64,000 bases of DNA from Occallatibacter riparius (GTDB taxonomy: Bacteria; Acidobacteriota; Terriglobia; Terriglobales; Acidobacteriaceae). Below, piece by piece: positions 7,786 through 16,436 of the stretch; positions within the stretch are counted from its first letter, which is position 1, and each line of letters starts with the position of its first letter. Location of the stretch: assembly GCF_025264625.1 (NCBI RefSeq), contig NZ_CP093313.1:3534001-3598000 (forward strand). Direction: 5' to 3'. The position numbers and the translations under genes were made by a program. Under the pieces are notes generated by a model. The model worked only from the letters and a program-made list of their open reading frames with translations, did no database searches and was not told the origin of the DNA.

Positions 7786-8730
7786 TTATCCCTGAACCAA
7801 TCCGTAGCTCCAGTCGAGCCCGCGAGCCAGCGGTTCTGCTGCGCCGGAACGTCCTCGTGCCTGTGCCACTGCGTTGTTCTGCGCCACATTCTGAGTCATC
7901 GCCACGGGCTGCGGGACGACGGGCTGCGGCAATACTGCGCGTATCTCAACAGTGCCGATGTGCACCCGCGGGCCCTCAGTCGACCGCACCTCGGGCTTCT
8001 CTGTCTTTTGTTTCGCGGCCTGCACTTGAGGGGGCGCAGCAACCTCGCTCGCTTGTTGGATATCTTTGCGGTTTGTGACCTCCTCCTGGTGAGCGAGCTG
8101 TGATGACGGTAGCGCATCCTTTGTAGGCTTCGAAGTCGCGATGGGCTCCTGAACGGACTCACGCGGAGAAGGCGCATGGATTTGTTGAGCGGTTTGCCTT
8201 TCAACAGGCGGGAGTTCGTTCCGCAGTGATTGAGTGATGCGCGGAGTCTCAGGCTCTCTGCTATCTGCAACAACTTTGTGACGCTGCGCACGCATCGGCT
8301 GTTCGGACGCGCGCTCTTTATGTGCAGAGTGCATCTGTGGACTTGCAGAGACGGATCGAGCCTCGAGATGCTGAGCAGGCTGAATGGCTTTTCCCGGTTC
8401 TGCGCTCGGGCGGGGCGAATTCAATTGGTGTGTGACGTTGCGTTGCGACTCACCCGCAAAAGAATCGGCGCTCTCGTGTCCTCCTGCAGGATCAACTGGC
8501 GATTCGATAGCTGAGCGCATTCGGTTCGCTGGAGCTTGCTCAGAATCTCGCGCGAGAGGCGTCAACTTGTTGTCCGGGAAGTTGAATCTGTCTTCAATGA
8601 TTGGCACTTGCGGTGCAATCTCGTTAGTGTCTGCCGAAGAGACAGGACGAGCCGTCAGCACGGTCGCGCCGATTGGGACCGGTTGCGCGAGCTGTTGGAA
8701 ATAACTGTGGTCGCCACTCTTGCTCTTCAT
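7786..8730 (-). CDS. Disordered Gln/Ala/Pro-rich eCIS-locus protein, function unknown
   Basis: 314 aa, hydrophilic and low complexity throughout (many Gln, Ser, Pro, Ala), with no membrane segments. The only part with regular structure is near residue 250, VHIGTVEIRAVLPQPV, a short strand-type motif, followed by an Asn/Gln/Ala-rich tail ending LDWSYGLVQG. It starts in an ATGA overlap with the gp26-like gene, so it is surely part of the operon. A disordered helix-prone protein at this place could be a tape measure, a cargo-docking linker or a chaperone partner; the sequence alone cannot choose. I recall similar IG-x-VEIRA motifs in hypothetical proteins of phage-tail-like loci, but this needs a search. 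Confidence 0.7.
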   Translation of the reverse strand: MKSKSGDHSYFQQLAQPVPIGATVLTARPVSSADTNEIAPQVPIIEDRFNFPDNKLTPLARDSEQAPANRMRSAIESPVDPAGGHESADSFAGESQRNVTHQLNSPRPSAEPGKAIQPAQHLEARSVSASPQMHSAHKERASEQPMRAQRHKVVADSREPETPRITQSLRNELPPVERQTAQQIHAPSPRESVQEPIATSKPTKDALPSSQLAHQEEVTNRKDIQQASEVAAPPQVQAAKQKTEKPEVRSTEGPRVHIGTVEIRAVLPQPVVPQPVAMTQNVAQNNAVAQARGRSGAAEPLARGLDWSYGLVQG

Positions 8731-9536
8731 ACGGCCACCTGTTCCCGGCGGCGAATTGTATCTGCGTAGGCTCGCCTGCGCCGCTGCGGCATGGCGAGGA
8801 TGGAGGCCTCATCCCAGTGATAAGTGGCCGCGATTGCGTCCGTTTCTTCATGGATGCTCGCGGCCTGATTTTCCAATTGGTCGATCACCAGCCGAGGAAC
8901 ATGCAGCATCATCGTCAGCGATTCGCCGCACTCTGGGCAGTTTCCCGCCAGCGGACGCGATACAGCAGGCGCCATCTCTTCCATCACTCGCTCCGCTCGT
9001 CTTCGGTCACGCGTGTTCGCCGCATCGATGCATCGTTTCGCCAGCAGGGACGCTCCATCCGCGCTTGTCATTGCGAGGAACTGGTCCTCCACGGTCGGCA
9101 GCCGAAAACGCACATCCTGTCCGTTGTCTCCAGGCAGAACATGCCAGCGCGCGTCGTCAGCCGGGCGTACTCTGCGCGGCGAGCGAGGACGCGCCTCATC
9201 GAGAAACGCCGAGATGGAGAACTCCAGTTCCATGCGCACTCCGCACGCGTGCGATCGGTCGCGAAATACGCACGCCACCTTGTCGCCAAAAAGAAATCGC
9301 CTCAATCCCAGGAGGGCAGTTTCGAAGTCAGTGACGGTTAGAGTCGCCCAGTATTCCGGCGTGCGGCGCTGAAACGGCGCTGCCGCGGCATTCTCGGACT
9401 CTTTCACCAATGCCAGCCGCGACAACGCCACAAGAGCACGCTCCAACAGGTCACCTGAGGCCTCGAGAATCGCCAGGTCGTCATTACCGTCGGGTGCCTG
9501 AAAGCGCAGCTCCAGCTCGCTCACCGGCAGCTTCAT
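8727..9536 (-). CDS. eCIS baseplate/assembly protein, T4 gp26/gp28-like
   Basis: 269 aa. The central part (LPTVEDQFLAMTSADG) and the CPECG motif at about residues 200-204 resemble T4 gp26/gp28-type baseplate proteins, which often carry a CxxC zinc-type hairpin. The C-terminal ~45 residues, IHEETDAIAATYHWDE then ILAMPQRRRRAYADTI, are the small helical module found at the end of many tail-chaperone or baseplate proteins in eCIS loci. It is placed between tube and cap genes. The start has GGAGAAG upstream and follows the tube stop by two bases. Whether the single visible CxxC is enough to bind zinc is uncertain. Confidence 0.7.
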   Translation of the reverse strand: MKLPVSELELRFQAPDGNDDLAILEASGDLLERALVALSRLALVKESENAAAAPFQRRTPEYWATLTVTDFETALLGLRRFLFGDKVACVFRDRSHACGVRMELEFSISAFLDEARPRSPRRVRPADDARWHVLPGDNGQDVRFRLPTVEDQFLAMTSADGASLLAKRCIDAANTRDRRRAERVMEEMAPAVSRPLAGNCPECGESLTMMLHVPRLVIDQLENQAASIHEETDAIAATYHWDEASILAMPQRRRRAYADTIRRREQVAV

Positions 9537-9538
9537 GA

Positions 9539-10048
9539 CTACTTCTCCTGAGGTTCAGTCAGCGAGGTGTCCTGTTCCCATCCCTCGTTTTCGAGCTTGA
9601 TGTGCTCAATTGCGATTGCGTTTGATCCGGCATCGAGGTCAGGGAGCGCCTGATACTCCGACACCCAGCAGCGATGCACGAAGAACCGCCACACCGGCTG
9701 GCCTTCCTCATTGAGAAGGTCGATGCGGACCTCCTTGCGGAGATTGGCCAGCGACTGGCTCGGGGAGCCTTTGTCGAGGACCTGCGAGGCGTTGGCCCAG
9801 GCGACGAAGTCCTGGTCCTGCGTCAGGCCGCGCTCCAGAGTGATGGCTTCATACTTGGTGCGACCCAGGCCTTTACGGATGATCGGATCGCCACCGGATT
9901 TGTACTCGACCACATCAGAGGACCGCTTCAGCGATCCCACTTTGCTGACCACCGCGACCGGAGAGGTCGATTGCCCGAAGTACACCAAAAAGCGGTAGCT
10001 CTTGTACGGATCGAAACGATTCACATTCACGGTAAACGGTTTACCCAT
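9539..10048 (-). CDS. eCIS inner tube protein (T4 gp19/Hcp-like)
   Basis: 169 aa, matching the phage T4 gp19-like tube family used by eCIS (Pvc1/Pvc5). Typical features are DPYKSYRFLVYFG near residue 13, VSKVGSLKRSSDVVEYKSGGD at about 33-53, and YEAITLERGLTQDQDFVAW around 70, followed by the C-terminal FFVHRCWVSEYQALPDLDA. It polymerises into the hollow needle that carries cargo. Only one tube gene is present, whereas PVC and Afp loci encode two or three tube paralogues. A strong ribosome site (AAGGAGAG) precedes the ATG, as expected for a high-copy structural protein. Confidence 0.9.
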   Translation of the reverse strand: MGKPFTVNVNRFDPYKSYRFLVYFGQSTSPVAVVSKVGSLKRSSDVVEYKSGGDPIIRKGLGRTKYEAITLERGLTQDQDFVAWANASQVLDKGSPSQSLANLRKEVRIDLLNEEGQPVWRFFVHRCWVSEYQALPDLDAGSNAIAIEHIKLENEGWEQDTSLTEPQEK

Positions 10049-10110
10049 AAAGCTTGCTCTCCTTGGCTGAACTTGAGTTCAATGCTGTCTCACTCGCAGA
10101 CTGCCGGGCG

Positions 10111-11757
10111 TCAGGATGTCTGCCCGGCTAGCTGCGAAATGGTGATCACCACGAATTCAGCCGGCTTGAGAAGCGCTACGCCGACCACGATATTGACGAT
10201 GCCCAGTTGCTGATCTGCGGGGGTTGTTGTGGTGGAGTCGCACTTCACCTGGAAGGCCTCGCTCGGTGTGGAGCCCTGCAGCGCCTGCTGATTGAAGAGC
10301 GCCAGCAAGAATGCCTCGATCGACGCTTTGATGGCCAGCCAGAGAGGCTGATCGTTCGGCTCGAACACCACCCACTTCAGGCTGCCGATCAGTGATTGCT
10401 CAATGAACAGCGTCATGCGCCGCACGGGCACATACTTCGACTGCGCGAAGGCCATGTCGTCGGCGACCAGGGTGCGCGCGCCGTACACCACGGTTCCGGT
10501 GCCGGTAAAGCTGCGCAAGCAGTTGATAGAGTCCAGATTCAACACGCCCTGCTGCATGTCGTTCATCACGCCGCTCGCCACGGGGCCGGTTGTTCCCAGC
10601 AGGGAAGTGCCAATGCCCGCAGGTGCTTTCCACACTCCGCGGGAGGCGTCGGTCGCGGCATAGATGCCTGCTACGTATCCGCTCGGCGCGACTTCCATAG
10701 GGCTTCCGCTCACTGGATCCGTGCTCTTCAGGTAAGGGAAGTAGAGCGCGCCGTTCTGGCTCAGAGGTACTCCGCCCATCATCGAGGCAATGCTGGGTAG
10801 CGGGCTACCTGGGATTTGGAATGCCGTCGCCTGTGCGGGCGGGTCCACGATGGTGAACGCGCGCTTGCGCTCTGCGAACGATAGCGCAGCGCTCAGCACA
10901 GTGTTGTCGGCCACGCCCGGAACAAGCAGCAAGTTGAAGATCTCTACGTTGTCCAGCGACGAGTTCGACTCAAAGACGGGCAGGAAATCGGCCGCCGCGA
11001 AGCTTCCGCTGAATCCCGCGGGCAGTCCGGCGGGAGCAGAACCAAGCTGGACGAGCGTAAAGCTCGCCGGCCCTGGCGGAACCGGGAGTGCCGGCGATGT
11101 GTATGGGAACGCGGTGCCGTATGATGTGCCGCTCATCGGTTGCACTGTGACAAGGTTTGAAACTCCGTTGATCACAGCGTCGATGCTCTTTGGTGCCCCC
11201 TGTGCAATCGAGATATCGAGCCCGCGGTAGACTTCAACGCGCGTCCCATAGGTAATCACGAGATCGAACAGGGTGTAGACGGTGGGTGCGGCGGCCGTGG
11301 TGCGCAGGTTTGACACCTTGGCCGTCATCGTCACCTGATCGGTTGGCTCCAACGCGTGAAGTTCAATTCCGATTGTGGGAGCGCTCGAATCCGGCACCAG
11401 GGTCGCCACCGGGCAAAGGTCTCCCGTATCGCTGCCCCACGTTATCGGCCCGCCAGTTCCCTGAGCCGAGGGCTGCAGTCCCACGACATAGGCGTTGTTC
11501 CCACCGTTCAGGAAGAACGCATAGACCGCGCGTGCCACGTTGGCGTCATACAGACCGCTTGAATAGAGGCCGCCAAAGTTCGCTTCGTAGTCGCTGAAAC
11601 TGAACAACTGCACGGCGGTGTTGAAAGGGGCCTTCGTCTTGTAGGGATGGGTGTAGCCCACAAAGGCAGTGATCGACGTGGGCGCCGGCGAAATGGTTTG
11701 GGTACTGAGCGGCATCTCCTGGATGTAGATGCCCGGGTACGAGTAAGCAGTGGACAT
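10111..11757 (-). CDS. eCIS contractile sheath protein
   Basis: 548 aa. The N-terminus YSYPGIYIQEMP and the following VGYTHPYKTKAP are classic for phage/eCIS tail sheath proteins; the C-terminal ~120 residues (RRMTLFIEQSLIGSLKWVVFEPND, then a segment ending in PAEFVVITISQLAG) form the conserved sheath core. The middle ~300 residues are the variable outward-facing domain. I chose the ATG at 11757 (GAGG upstream) over a TTG two codons earlier. A single sheath gene is present. The 168-base gap upstream could hold its own promoter. The protein contracts to drive the tube outward. Confidence 0.92.
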   Translation of the reverse strand: MSTAYSYPGIYIQEMPLSTQTISPAPTSITAFVGYTHPYKTKAPFNTAVQLFSFSDYEANFGGLYSSGLYDANVARAVYAFFLNGGNNAYVVGLQPSAQGTGGPITWGSDTGDLCPVATLVPDSSAPTIGIELHALEPTDQVTMTAKVSNLRTTAAAPTVYTLFDLVITYGTRVEVYRGLDISIAQGAPKSIDAVINGVSNLVTVQPMSGTSYGTAFPYTSPALPVPPGPASFTLVQLGSAPAGLPAGFSGSFAAADFLPVFESNSSLDNVEIFNLLLVPGVADNTVLSAALSFAERKRAFTIVDPPAQATAFQIPGSPLPSIASMMGGVPLSQNGALYFPYLKSTDPVSGSPMEVAPSGYVAGIYAATDASRGVWKAPAGIGTSLLGTTGPVASGVMNDMQQGVLNLDSINCLRSFTGTGTVVYGARTLVADDMAFAQSKYVPVRRMTLFIEQSLIGSLKWVVFEPNDQPLWLAIKASIEAFLLALFNQQALQGSTPSEAFQVKCDSTTTTPADQQLGIVNIVVGVALLKPAEFVVITISQLAGQTS

Positions 11758-11925
11758 GCGCAAACCTCGCTGGTGAAGTCAAATGCCTTCCCAAGTCCTG
11801 AAGCGGACAAGGGACTGATCAGCCGCGGGCCATGCCCGACAGGTCGATGCCAAGGGCCCGGAAACCAAATCGGATCCGCAATGGAGTGCGGAAAAGCGCA
11901 ACCGGCCTACAAAGAAAGTGGGTAC
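11758..11925. other. Gap between first operon gene and sheath gene
   Basis: 168 bases without a convincing gene on either strand. Other gaps in this operon are shorter or absent, so an internal promoter for the highly expressed sheath and tube is possible, but I see no clear -35/-10 pair or strong hairpin. Confidence 0.35.
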
Positions 11926-12729
11926 TCAGGACAAGAGGCTTGCTGAAGCCGTATGGCCAGCCGCCCCGCCCTTCAGCGTTATTGAACCTGCCGCGGGAAG
12001 TGGTCCGCTTTGTCCGCTGAAAGTGACCAGATAAGCGAATGGATTGGTCGCCGAAAGCGACGACAATTTGACGTCCGTTTGAGTCTTTGTCCAACTGACG
12101 GTCAGCGTAAAGGTTGTCGGTGGGGCTCCTGCATCCGGCACGATGTCGAGCTTGATCAGTTGCGCATCGGCCGCAGGGTCCTGGCTTGTGGCAGCCAGGG
12201 TAAACGCAGTCTTGGAAGAATCGGCCGCTTCCGGTACGGCAAGATTGAAGTCCGGGCCTGCGCTGATCGCGCCTGAAAACGTCCCCGGCATCTCGCCGGT
12301 ACCCGGATCCGATACATAAACGAGGCCTTCCGCAGCACCAGCGCTGGTGCCCAGTGTCGTGCCGATGAGGGCCGGCGTCATGTCTTTATACACTTCTTTC
12401 GCGGCAACCGTGATCGTCACAGTTCCGGCCGCTGGTGATGGGCTCGAGAAAGAGATGGTGATCGAGTTCCCCCCGGTGCCAGCATGCGCCGCGGTTGCGG
12501 TCAGCGAAGGCGGAGTGGCAGGCGTTGTCGACGCGGAGACCGCGCCCTGCAATACCAGCTTGGCCAGCAGCGCGGGAACTAGTGTTGCATTGGCGCCGAA
12601 GTGAGGCCACGATGATGCGTCCACTCCGTTGGGAGTGACGAAGATCTGGTTCAGGGGGATTTCCAGCTGGTTCTGGTTGACGTCTACAAAAGATACCGGG
12701 CCTGTGCCCGCGATCGAATAGTAGGCCAT
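11926..12729 (-). CDS. First protein of the eCIS operon, function unknown
   Basis: 267 aa from the ATG at 12729 (AGGGAG eight bases upstream; a GTG three codons earlier is less likely). The first 50 residues (MAYYSIAGTGPVSFVDVNQNQ, then LNQIFVTPNGVDASSWPHF) are unlike known eCIS components. From about residue 70 the protein is beta-rich and Thr/Ala/Ser-rich; AHAGTGGNSITISF resembles the Gly-Asn-Ile strand motif of sheath insertion domains. No signal peptide, membrane segment or enzyme motif is visible. As the leading gene of the operon it could be a fibre, collar, sheath-decorating protein or cargo. I assign no function. Confidence 0.65.
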   Translation of the reverse strand: MAYYSIAGTGPVSFVDVNQNQLEIPLNQIFVTPNGVDASSWPHFGANATLVPALLAKLVLQGAVSASTTPATPPSLTATAAHAGTGGNSITISFSSPSPAAGTVTITVAAKEVYKDMTPALIGTTLGTSAGAAEGLVYVSDPGTGEMPGTFSGAISAGPDFNLAVPEAADSSKTAFTLAATSQDPAADAQLIKLDIVPDAGAPPTTFTLTVSWTKTQTDVKLSSLSATNPFAYLVTFSGQSGPLPAAGSITLKGGAAGHTASASLLS

Positions 12730-13322
12730 ACGATCCACTCCCTGTTTGGAAACCGCCGTGCGGGAACACGACAGCTCGCGCTCTCAATAAAGGGAACAGC
12801 CTGGAACTAAGCAGTACCGAGGAAGAAGGAACAGCCAGAGACAACAGAAGAAGGAAAACCGTGGGACGCTGCGGTCTCATTGCACCGGGTGCTTCGACGC
12901 CCGTCTGAGTGAGCCGCGAAAGTGTGGTTTGCTGCCGCGACGTTTTATAGCACAAACGCCTTTCGAAAACATAGAAGAATATTCCGAGGTCAAATTTCAG
13001 GCTCGCATTGAATGGCGAGTCCCCGACCAGGAACATACGAAAGACTGTGGTGTTCATCCCAGTTTCGTGACACCGTCCGTGGCCTCCAAAAGAGATTGAT
13101 CGCCGATCCCATGCCGAGAATACCGCCGGGCCGATGTAGAGTCGGGTCATTAGGGTGATGTGCCTGCCGCGGAGCGTCCGCCTTTGAACACTTAATCTCG
13201 ATTGTGAACGCCAACCCTACCGTCCACGCCTGCTAAGTCCTTGATTTCAAGTTCGCGGCGAGAACCTCCTTTGGTCCGAGACATGCTCTCACTATCTGCA
13301 AGCCGACGTGTGGAGGTTGGAA
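12730..13322. other. Divergent intergenic region between eCIS operon and ADOP permease
   Basis: About 590 bases with no credible gene on either strand; the open frames crossing it lack ribosome sites and protein character. On the minus strand a TATAAA hexamer (plus-strand tttata at 12944-12949) could be the -10 of an eCIS promoter with a ~210-base leader, but the -35 is poor. On the plus strand GGAGG at about 13310-13316 serves the permease. The length suggests regulatory sites for the injection system. Confidence 0.4.
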
Positions 13323-15881
13323 ATGACGGTTCTGTTTCAGGATGTTGCATATGCATTCCGGCAATTGCGCAAGACGCCTGCATTTACCGCCACGGTGCTG
13401 CTCACGCTTGCGATCGGCATTGGGGCCAACTCGGCCGTGTTCACGCTGGTGAACGCCATCCTGCTACACAACCTGCCCGTAACAGATCCCAAGACCCTGA
13501 TCCGGATAGGCGACAAAGACGACTGCTGCGTCAATGGCGGCTGGAACGACAACGGGGACTACTCCCTTTTTGCCACAGACACCTACTACATGTTCAAAAG
13601 GAGCCTGCCGGAGTTCGAGGAATTAGCAGCGATGGAGTCCGGGTACGCCTGGCGGCCCATCACCGTCCGCCGCTCGGGACCGCAGACCGTCGCAAAATCC
13701 TTCACCGGAACTTTCGTCTCAGGCAACTACTTCCGCGTCTTCGGCCTATCACCGGCTGCGGGTCGGCTCTTTGTGGATGCCGACGACCAGAAGGGTGCGC
13801 CCATTACCGCTGTGATGAGTTATGACGCATGGATGCAGGACTATGGCGGCGACCCGGGTGTGATCGGCGGCGCGTTCTACATCAATACCAAGGCCGCGAC
13901 GATTATCGGCGTGGCTCCGAAGGGGTTCTACGGCGACCGCATCGATACCAATCCGCCCAAGTACTTCCTGCCCATGAATACGATGGACACGGTCATCGGC
14001 GCTCCATACTTCAACGATCCAGACTCGCAGTGGGCCTACATCATCGGCCGCATCAAGCCGGGAACCTCTGTGCCCGCCCTTCAGTCCAAAGCAAGCGAGT
14101 TGCTTAAACAGGCCTATGCGCCGCTCAAGACCTTCAGCGATCAGCGCGCAAAGAAGGTGCTCCCCCTCACCCACGTGGTGCTAAGCCCAGGCGGCGGGGG
14201 CATTCAGAACATGCAGGATGGTTACAAGGACCACCTCAAGCTGTTGCAGTGGATTGCGGCGCTTGTTCTCCTGGTCGCCTGCGCCAATATTGCCAATCTG
14301 CTTCTGGTCCGGGGGATGAGTCGCCGCGCGGAACTCTCCGTCCGTTCAGCGCTGGGTGCCCAGCGCCGTCGCATTGTGCGCCAGCTTTTGACGGAGAGCG
14401 TTCTGCTCTCCGGAATCGGCGGTCTGCTCGGCCTTGCAGTTTCTTACCTCGGAGCCCACGCGCTGCTGGCGCTTGCCTTTCCCGATCAGCACAACATGCC
14501 CGTCGCTGCCTCGCCTTCGCCGATGGTCATCGGATTCGCCTTCGCACTTTCGCTGGTCACGGGAATCCTTTTTGGACTTGCGCCAGCCTTGATGGCCGCC
14601 CGTACGCAGCCTGCTGAAGCCCTGCGCTCCAATGCCCGTACCACAGCACATGGAGCGTCTTTTTTGCAGCGGTCGCTCGTTGTTCTCCAGGCCGCCCTTT
14701 CCCTCGTGCTGCTCGTGGCGGCGGGTCTTTTTGCGCAGAGCCTCAACAAAGCCCAAAACGTGGACATGAAGCTCGATACCACCAACCGTTACATTGCTCA
14801 CATCAATCCGCAGGCGGCGGGTTACAAAAACACTGAGGTCGAGCCCCTTTATCAGACAATCGTCGACCGTTTCCATGGCATCCCAGGCGTTGTCAAAGTT
14901 GGACTTTCAACCTACACGCCGATGGAGGAGAACAATTGGTCGTCTGGCGTGAAGGTCCAGGGAGAGCCGGACAGGAATAAGGGTGCGTCGTGGGTGAAAG
15001 GCACGCCGGAGTATTTCGATTCCGTTGGCACTCACATAGTCATGGGGCGTGGCTTCACGGCGCAGGACACTCTGAAAGCTCCGTCAGTCGCCGTAGTCAA
15101 TAAGGAATTCGTCAAGCAGTTTTTCGACAACAGAAATCCTATCGGGCATCATTTCGGCTTTTCCGGAGTTTCCAAAACCCCGCAGGATGGGGCGCACGAG
15201 ATTGTCGGGGTGGTAGAAGACACCACATACACCAGCGTTTACTGGAAGGACCATGCCATGTATTTCCTGCCGCTCACGCAGCGGGCTGGACTCGCCAACG
15301 ACGCTGACCCAGACAACTCTATCGACAAAGACCTGTCGATGTACGCCGGAGCAATCGTCATCCAGACGGCGCACCCCATTGATGGCTTTGAAAAGGTCGT
15401 GTCCGACACACTGGGCAGTATCAATCCCAACCTCACGATCGTGAAGTTTCAGACTTTCAAACAGCAAATTGACGACCGCTTCATCGAAGAACGGCTCATT
15501 GCTCGTCTGACCTCGCTTTTCGGCGTTCTCGCCTTGCTGCTCGCTGGAATAGGCCTCTACGGCGTAACCGCCTATACCGTGGTGCGCCGCACACCGGAGA
15601 TCGGCATCCGCATGGCTCTGGGGGCGGCTCGCGGCCGTGTCATCAGGATGGTGATGCGCGCTGCAATGCTGCAGACCGTAGCCGGCCTCATCATTGGCAT
15701 TCCTGTAGCGGTCTTTTGCGTGCGCTATGTGAAATCGCAGCTTTATGAGATCACCAGCGTGAATGTGCCGGTCATGGCGGTTGCCATAGGAGTATTGATA
15801 CTGGCGGCTGCTATTGCCGGCATCATCCCGGCGCGGCGGGCGGCCTCCATCGACCCAGTGCGCGCCTTGCGCATTGAATGA
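13323..15881 (+). CDS. ADOP-type ABC transporter permease (MacB/FtsX-like)
   Basis: 852 aa. The N-terminal 25 residues, QDVAYAFRQLRKTPAFTATV, followed by LTLAIGIGANSAVFTLVNAI, are the signature of the duplicated MacB/FtsX-like permeases greatly expanded in Acidobacteria. It has a first membrane helix, a large periplasmic domain, a cluster of helices at about residues 310-440 (LKLLQWIAALVLLVACANIANLLLV), a second periplasmic domain, and C-terminal helices after EIGIRMALGA. I used the internal ATG preceded by GGAGG rather than the frame start 15 bases earlier. No ATPase is encoded nearby, so the partner must come from elsewhere. Substrate unknown; export of a lipophilic compound or peptide is the family expectation. 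Confidence 0.88.
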   Translation: MTVLFQDVAYAFRQLRKTPAFTATVLLTLAIGIGANSAVFTLVNAILLHNLPVTDPKTLIRIGDKDDCCVNGGWNDNGDYSLFATDTYYMFKRSLPEFEELAAMESGYAWRPITVRRSGPQTVAKSFTGTFVSGNYFRVFGLSPAAGRLFVDADDQKGAPITAVMSYDAWMQDYGGDPGVIGGAFYINTKAATIIGVAPKGFYGDRIDTNPPKYFLPMNTMDTVIGAPYFNDPDSQWAYIIGRIKPGTSVPALQSKASELLKQAYAPLKTFSDQRAKKVLPLTHVVLSPGGGGIQNMQDGYKDHLKLLQWIAALVLLVACANIANLLLVRGMSRRAELSVRSALGAQRRRIVRQLLTESVLLSGIGGLLGLAVSYLGAHALLALAFPDQHNMPVAASPSPMVIGFAFALSLVTGILFGLAPALMAARTQPAEALRSNARTTAHGASFLQRSLVVLQAALSLVLLVAAGLFAQSLNKAQNVDMKLDTTNRYIAHINPQAAGYKNTEVEPLYQTIVDRFHGIPGVVKVGLSTYTPMEENNWSSGVKVQGEPDRNKGASWVKGTPEYFDSVGTHIVMGRGFTAQDTLKAPSVAVVNKEFVKQFFDNRNPIGHHFGFSGVSKTPQDGAHEIVGVVEDTTYTSVYWKDHAMYFLPLTQRAGLANDADPDNSIDKDLSMYAGAIVIQTAHPIDGFEKVVSDTLGSINPNLTIVKFQTFKQQIDDRFIEERLIARLTSLFGVLALLLAGIGLYGVTAYTVVRRTPEIGIRMALGAARGRVIRMVMRAAMLQTVAGLIIGIPVAVFCVRYVKSQLYEITSVNVPVMAVAIGVLILAAAIAGIIPARRAASIDPVRALRIE

Positions 15882-15951
15882 ACTGCTCGGAGATACAGAA
15901 ATAGAACTGGCCTGGGCAAGCCTTGGATCGCAGATCGACGTGAGTAAATCC

Positions 15952-16299
15952 CTAGCGCGTAGCTGTCGTGGCGAACTTGCGGACCATGGCCAGCAGCAGT
16001 TTGCGGTCGCTGTCGTTGAGATTCGACGAGTAGCGGCGGATCTGTGAAAGGAACTTGAGCTCGTCATCCGAGAGCTTCTGTTTATTCATATGTTGGCCGA
16101 GGGAGTCTTCGGCGAAGAATTGCGAGATGGGCAAATCCAGGGCGACGGCGATCTTGGATAGCGTGTCGAGCGATGGAACGGTGTGGCCGTTTTCGACTCG
16201 AGATAGATAGCAACGCAGCAAACCCGTCTTCTTTTCGATATCGCCCTGCGAGAGGCCACGCTGCAGGCGGTGGGCGCGGATCGTTGTGCCGATTTTCAT
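15952..16299 (-). CDS. XRE-family transcriptional regulator
   Basis: 115 aa. The helix-turn-helix spans residues ~6-55: TTIRAHRLQRGLSQGDIEK, then LLRCYLSRVENGHTVPSLDTL and LDLPISQFF, a textbook XRE/Cro-CI fold. The C-terminal half (DELKFLSQIRRYSSNLNDSDRKLL) is a short helical region for dimerisation. The start is the ATG at 16299, with AGGAAG upstream; a longer frame to 16362 would run through the putative operator. A near-palindrome at 16352-16371 is 53 bases upstream and fits autoregulation. Targets are unknown; the GNAT gene lies upstream in the same direction. Confidence 0.85.
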   Translation of the reverse strand: MKIGTTIRAHRLQRGLSQGDIEKKTGLLRCYLSRVENGHTVPSLDTLSKIAVALDLPISQFFAEDSLGQHMNKQKLSDDELKFLSQIRRYSSNLNDSDRKLLLAMVRKFATTATR

Positions 16300-16351
16300 A
16301 TGGGGGATCTTCCTGATTACGGCCGCGATGCGGACTGGCCGGGATGTGAAA

Positions 16352-16371
16352 TGTTGACACAATAGTTAACA
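16352..16371 (-). promoter_or_regulatory. Candidate XRE operator (imperfect palindrome)
   Basis: TGTTGAC and GTTAACA face each other across six bases (one mismatch between the arms). The element lies just upstream of the XRE gene and 66 bases beyond the end of the GNAT gene, a usual place for an autoregulatory Cro/CI-type site. Confidence 0.45.
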
Positions 16372-16436
16372 TGCAAACCGGGCGAATGCAAGGAAAATAT
16401 TGATGAAACTGTGAAGTAGTAACAGGTTGAGAGCTA

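Noticed and set aside
800-9536. Long plus-strand frames antisense to the eCIS genes (e.g. 2706-3353, 8673-9341)
   Set aside because: They are shadows of high-GC coding sequence; they lack ribosome sites and recognisable domains while the minus-strand genes are coherent.
12386-13150. 254-aa minus-strand frame upstream of the eCIS operon
   Set aside because: Its C-terminal half is the out-of-frame shadow of the first eCIS gene and the N-terminal half has no protein character or ribosome site.
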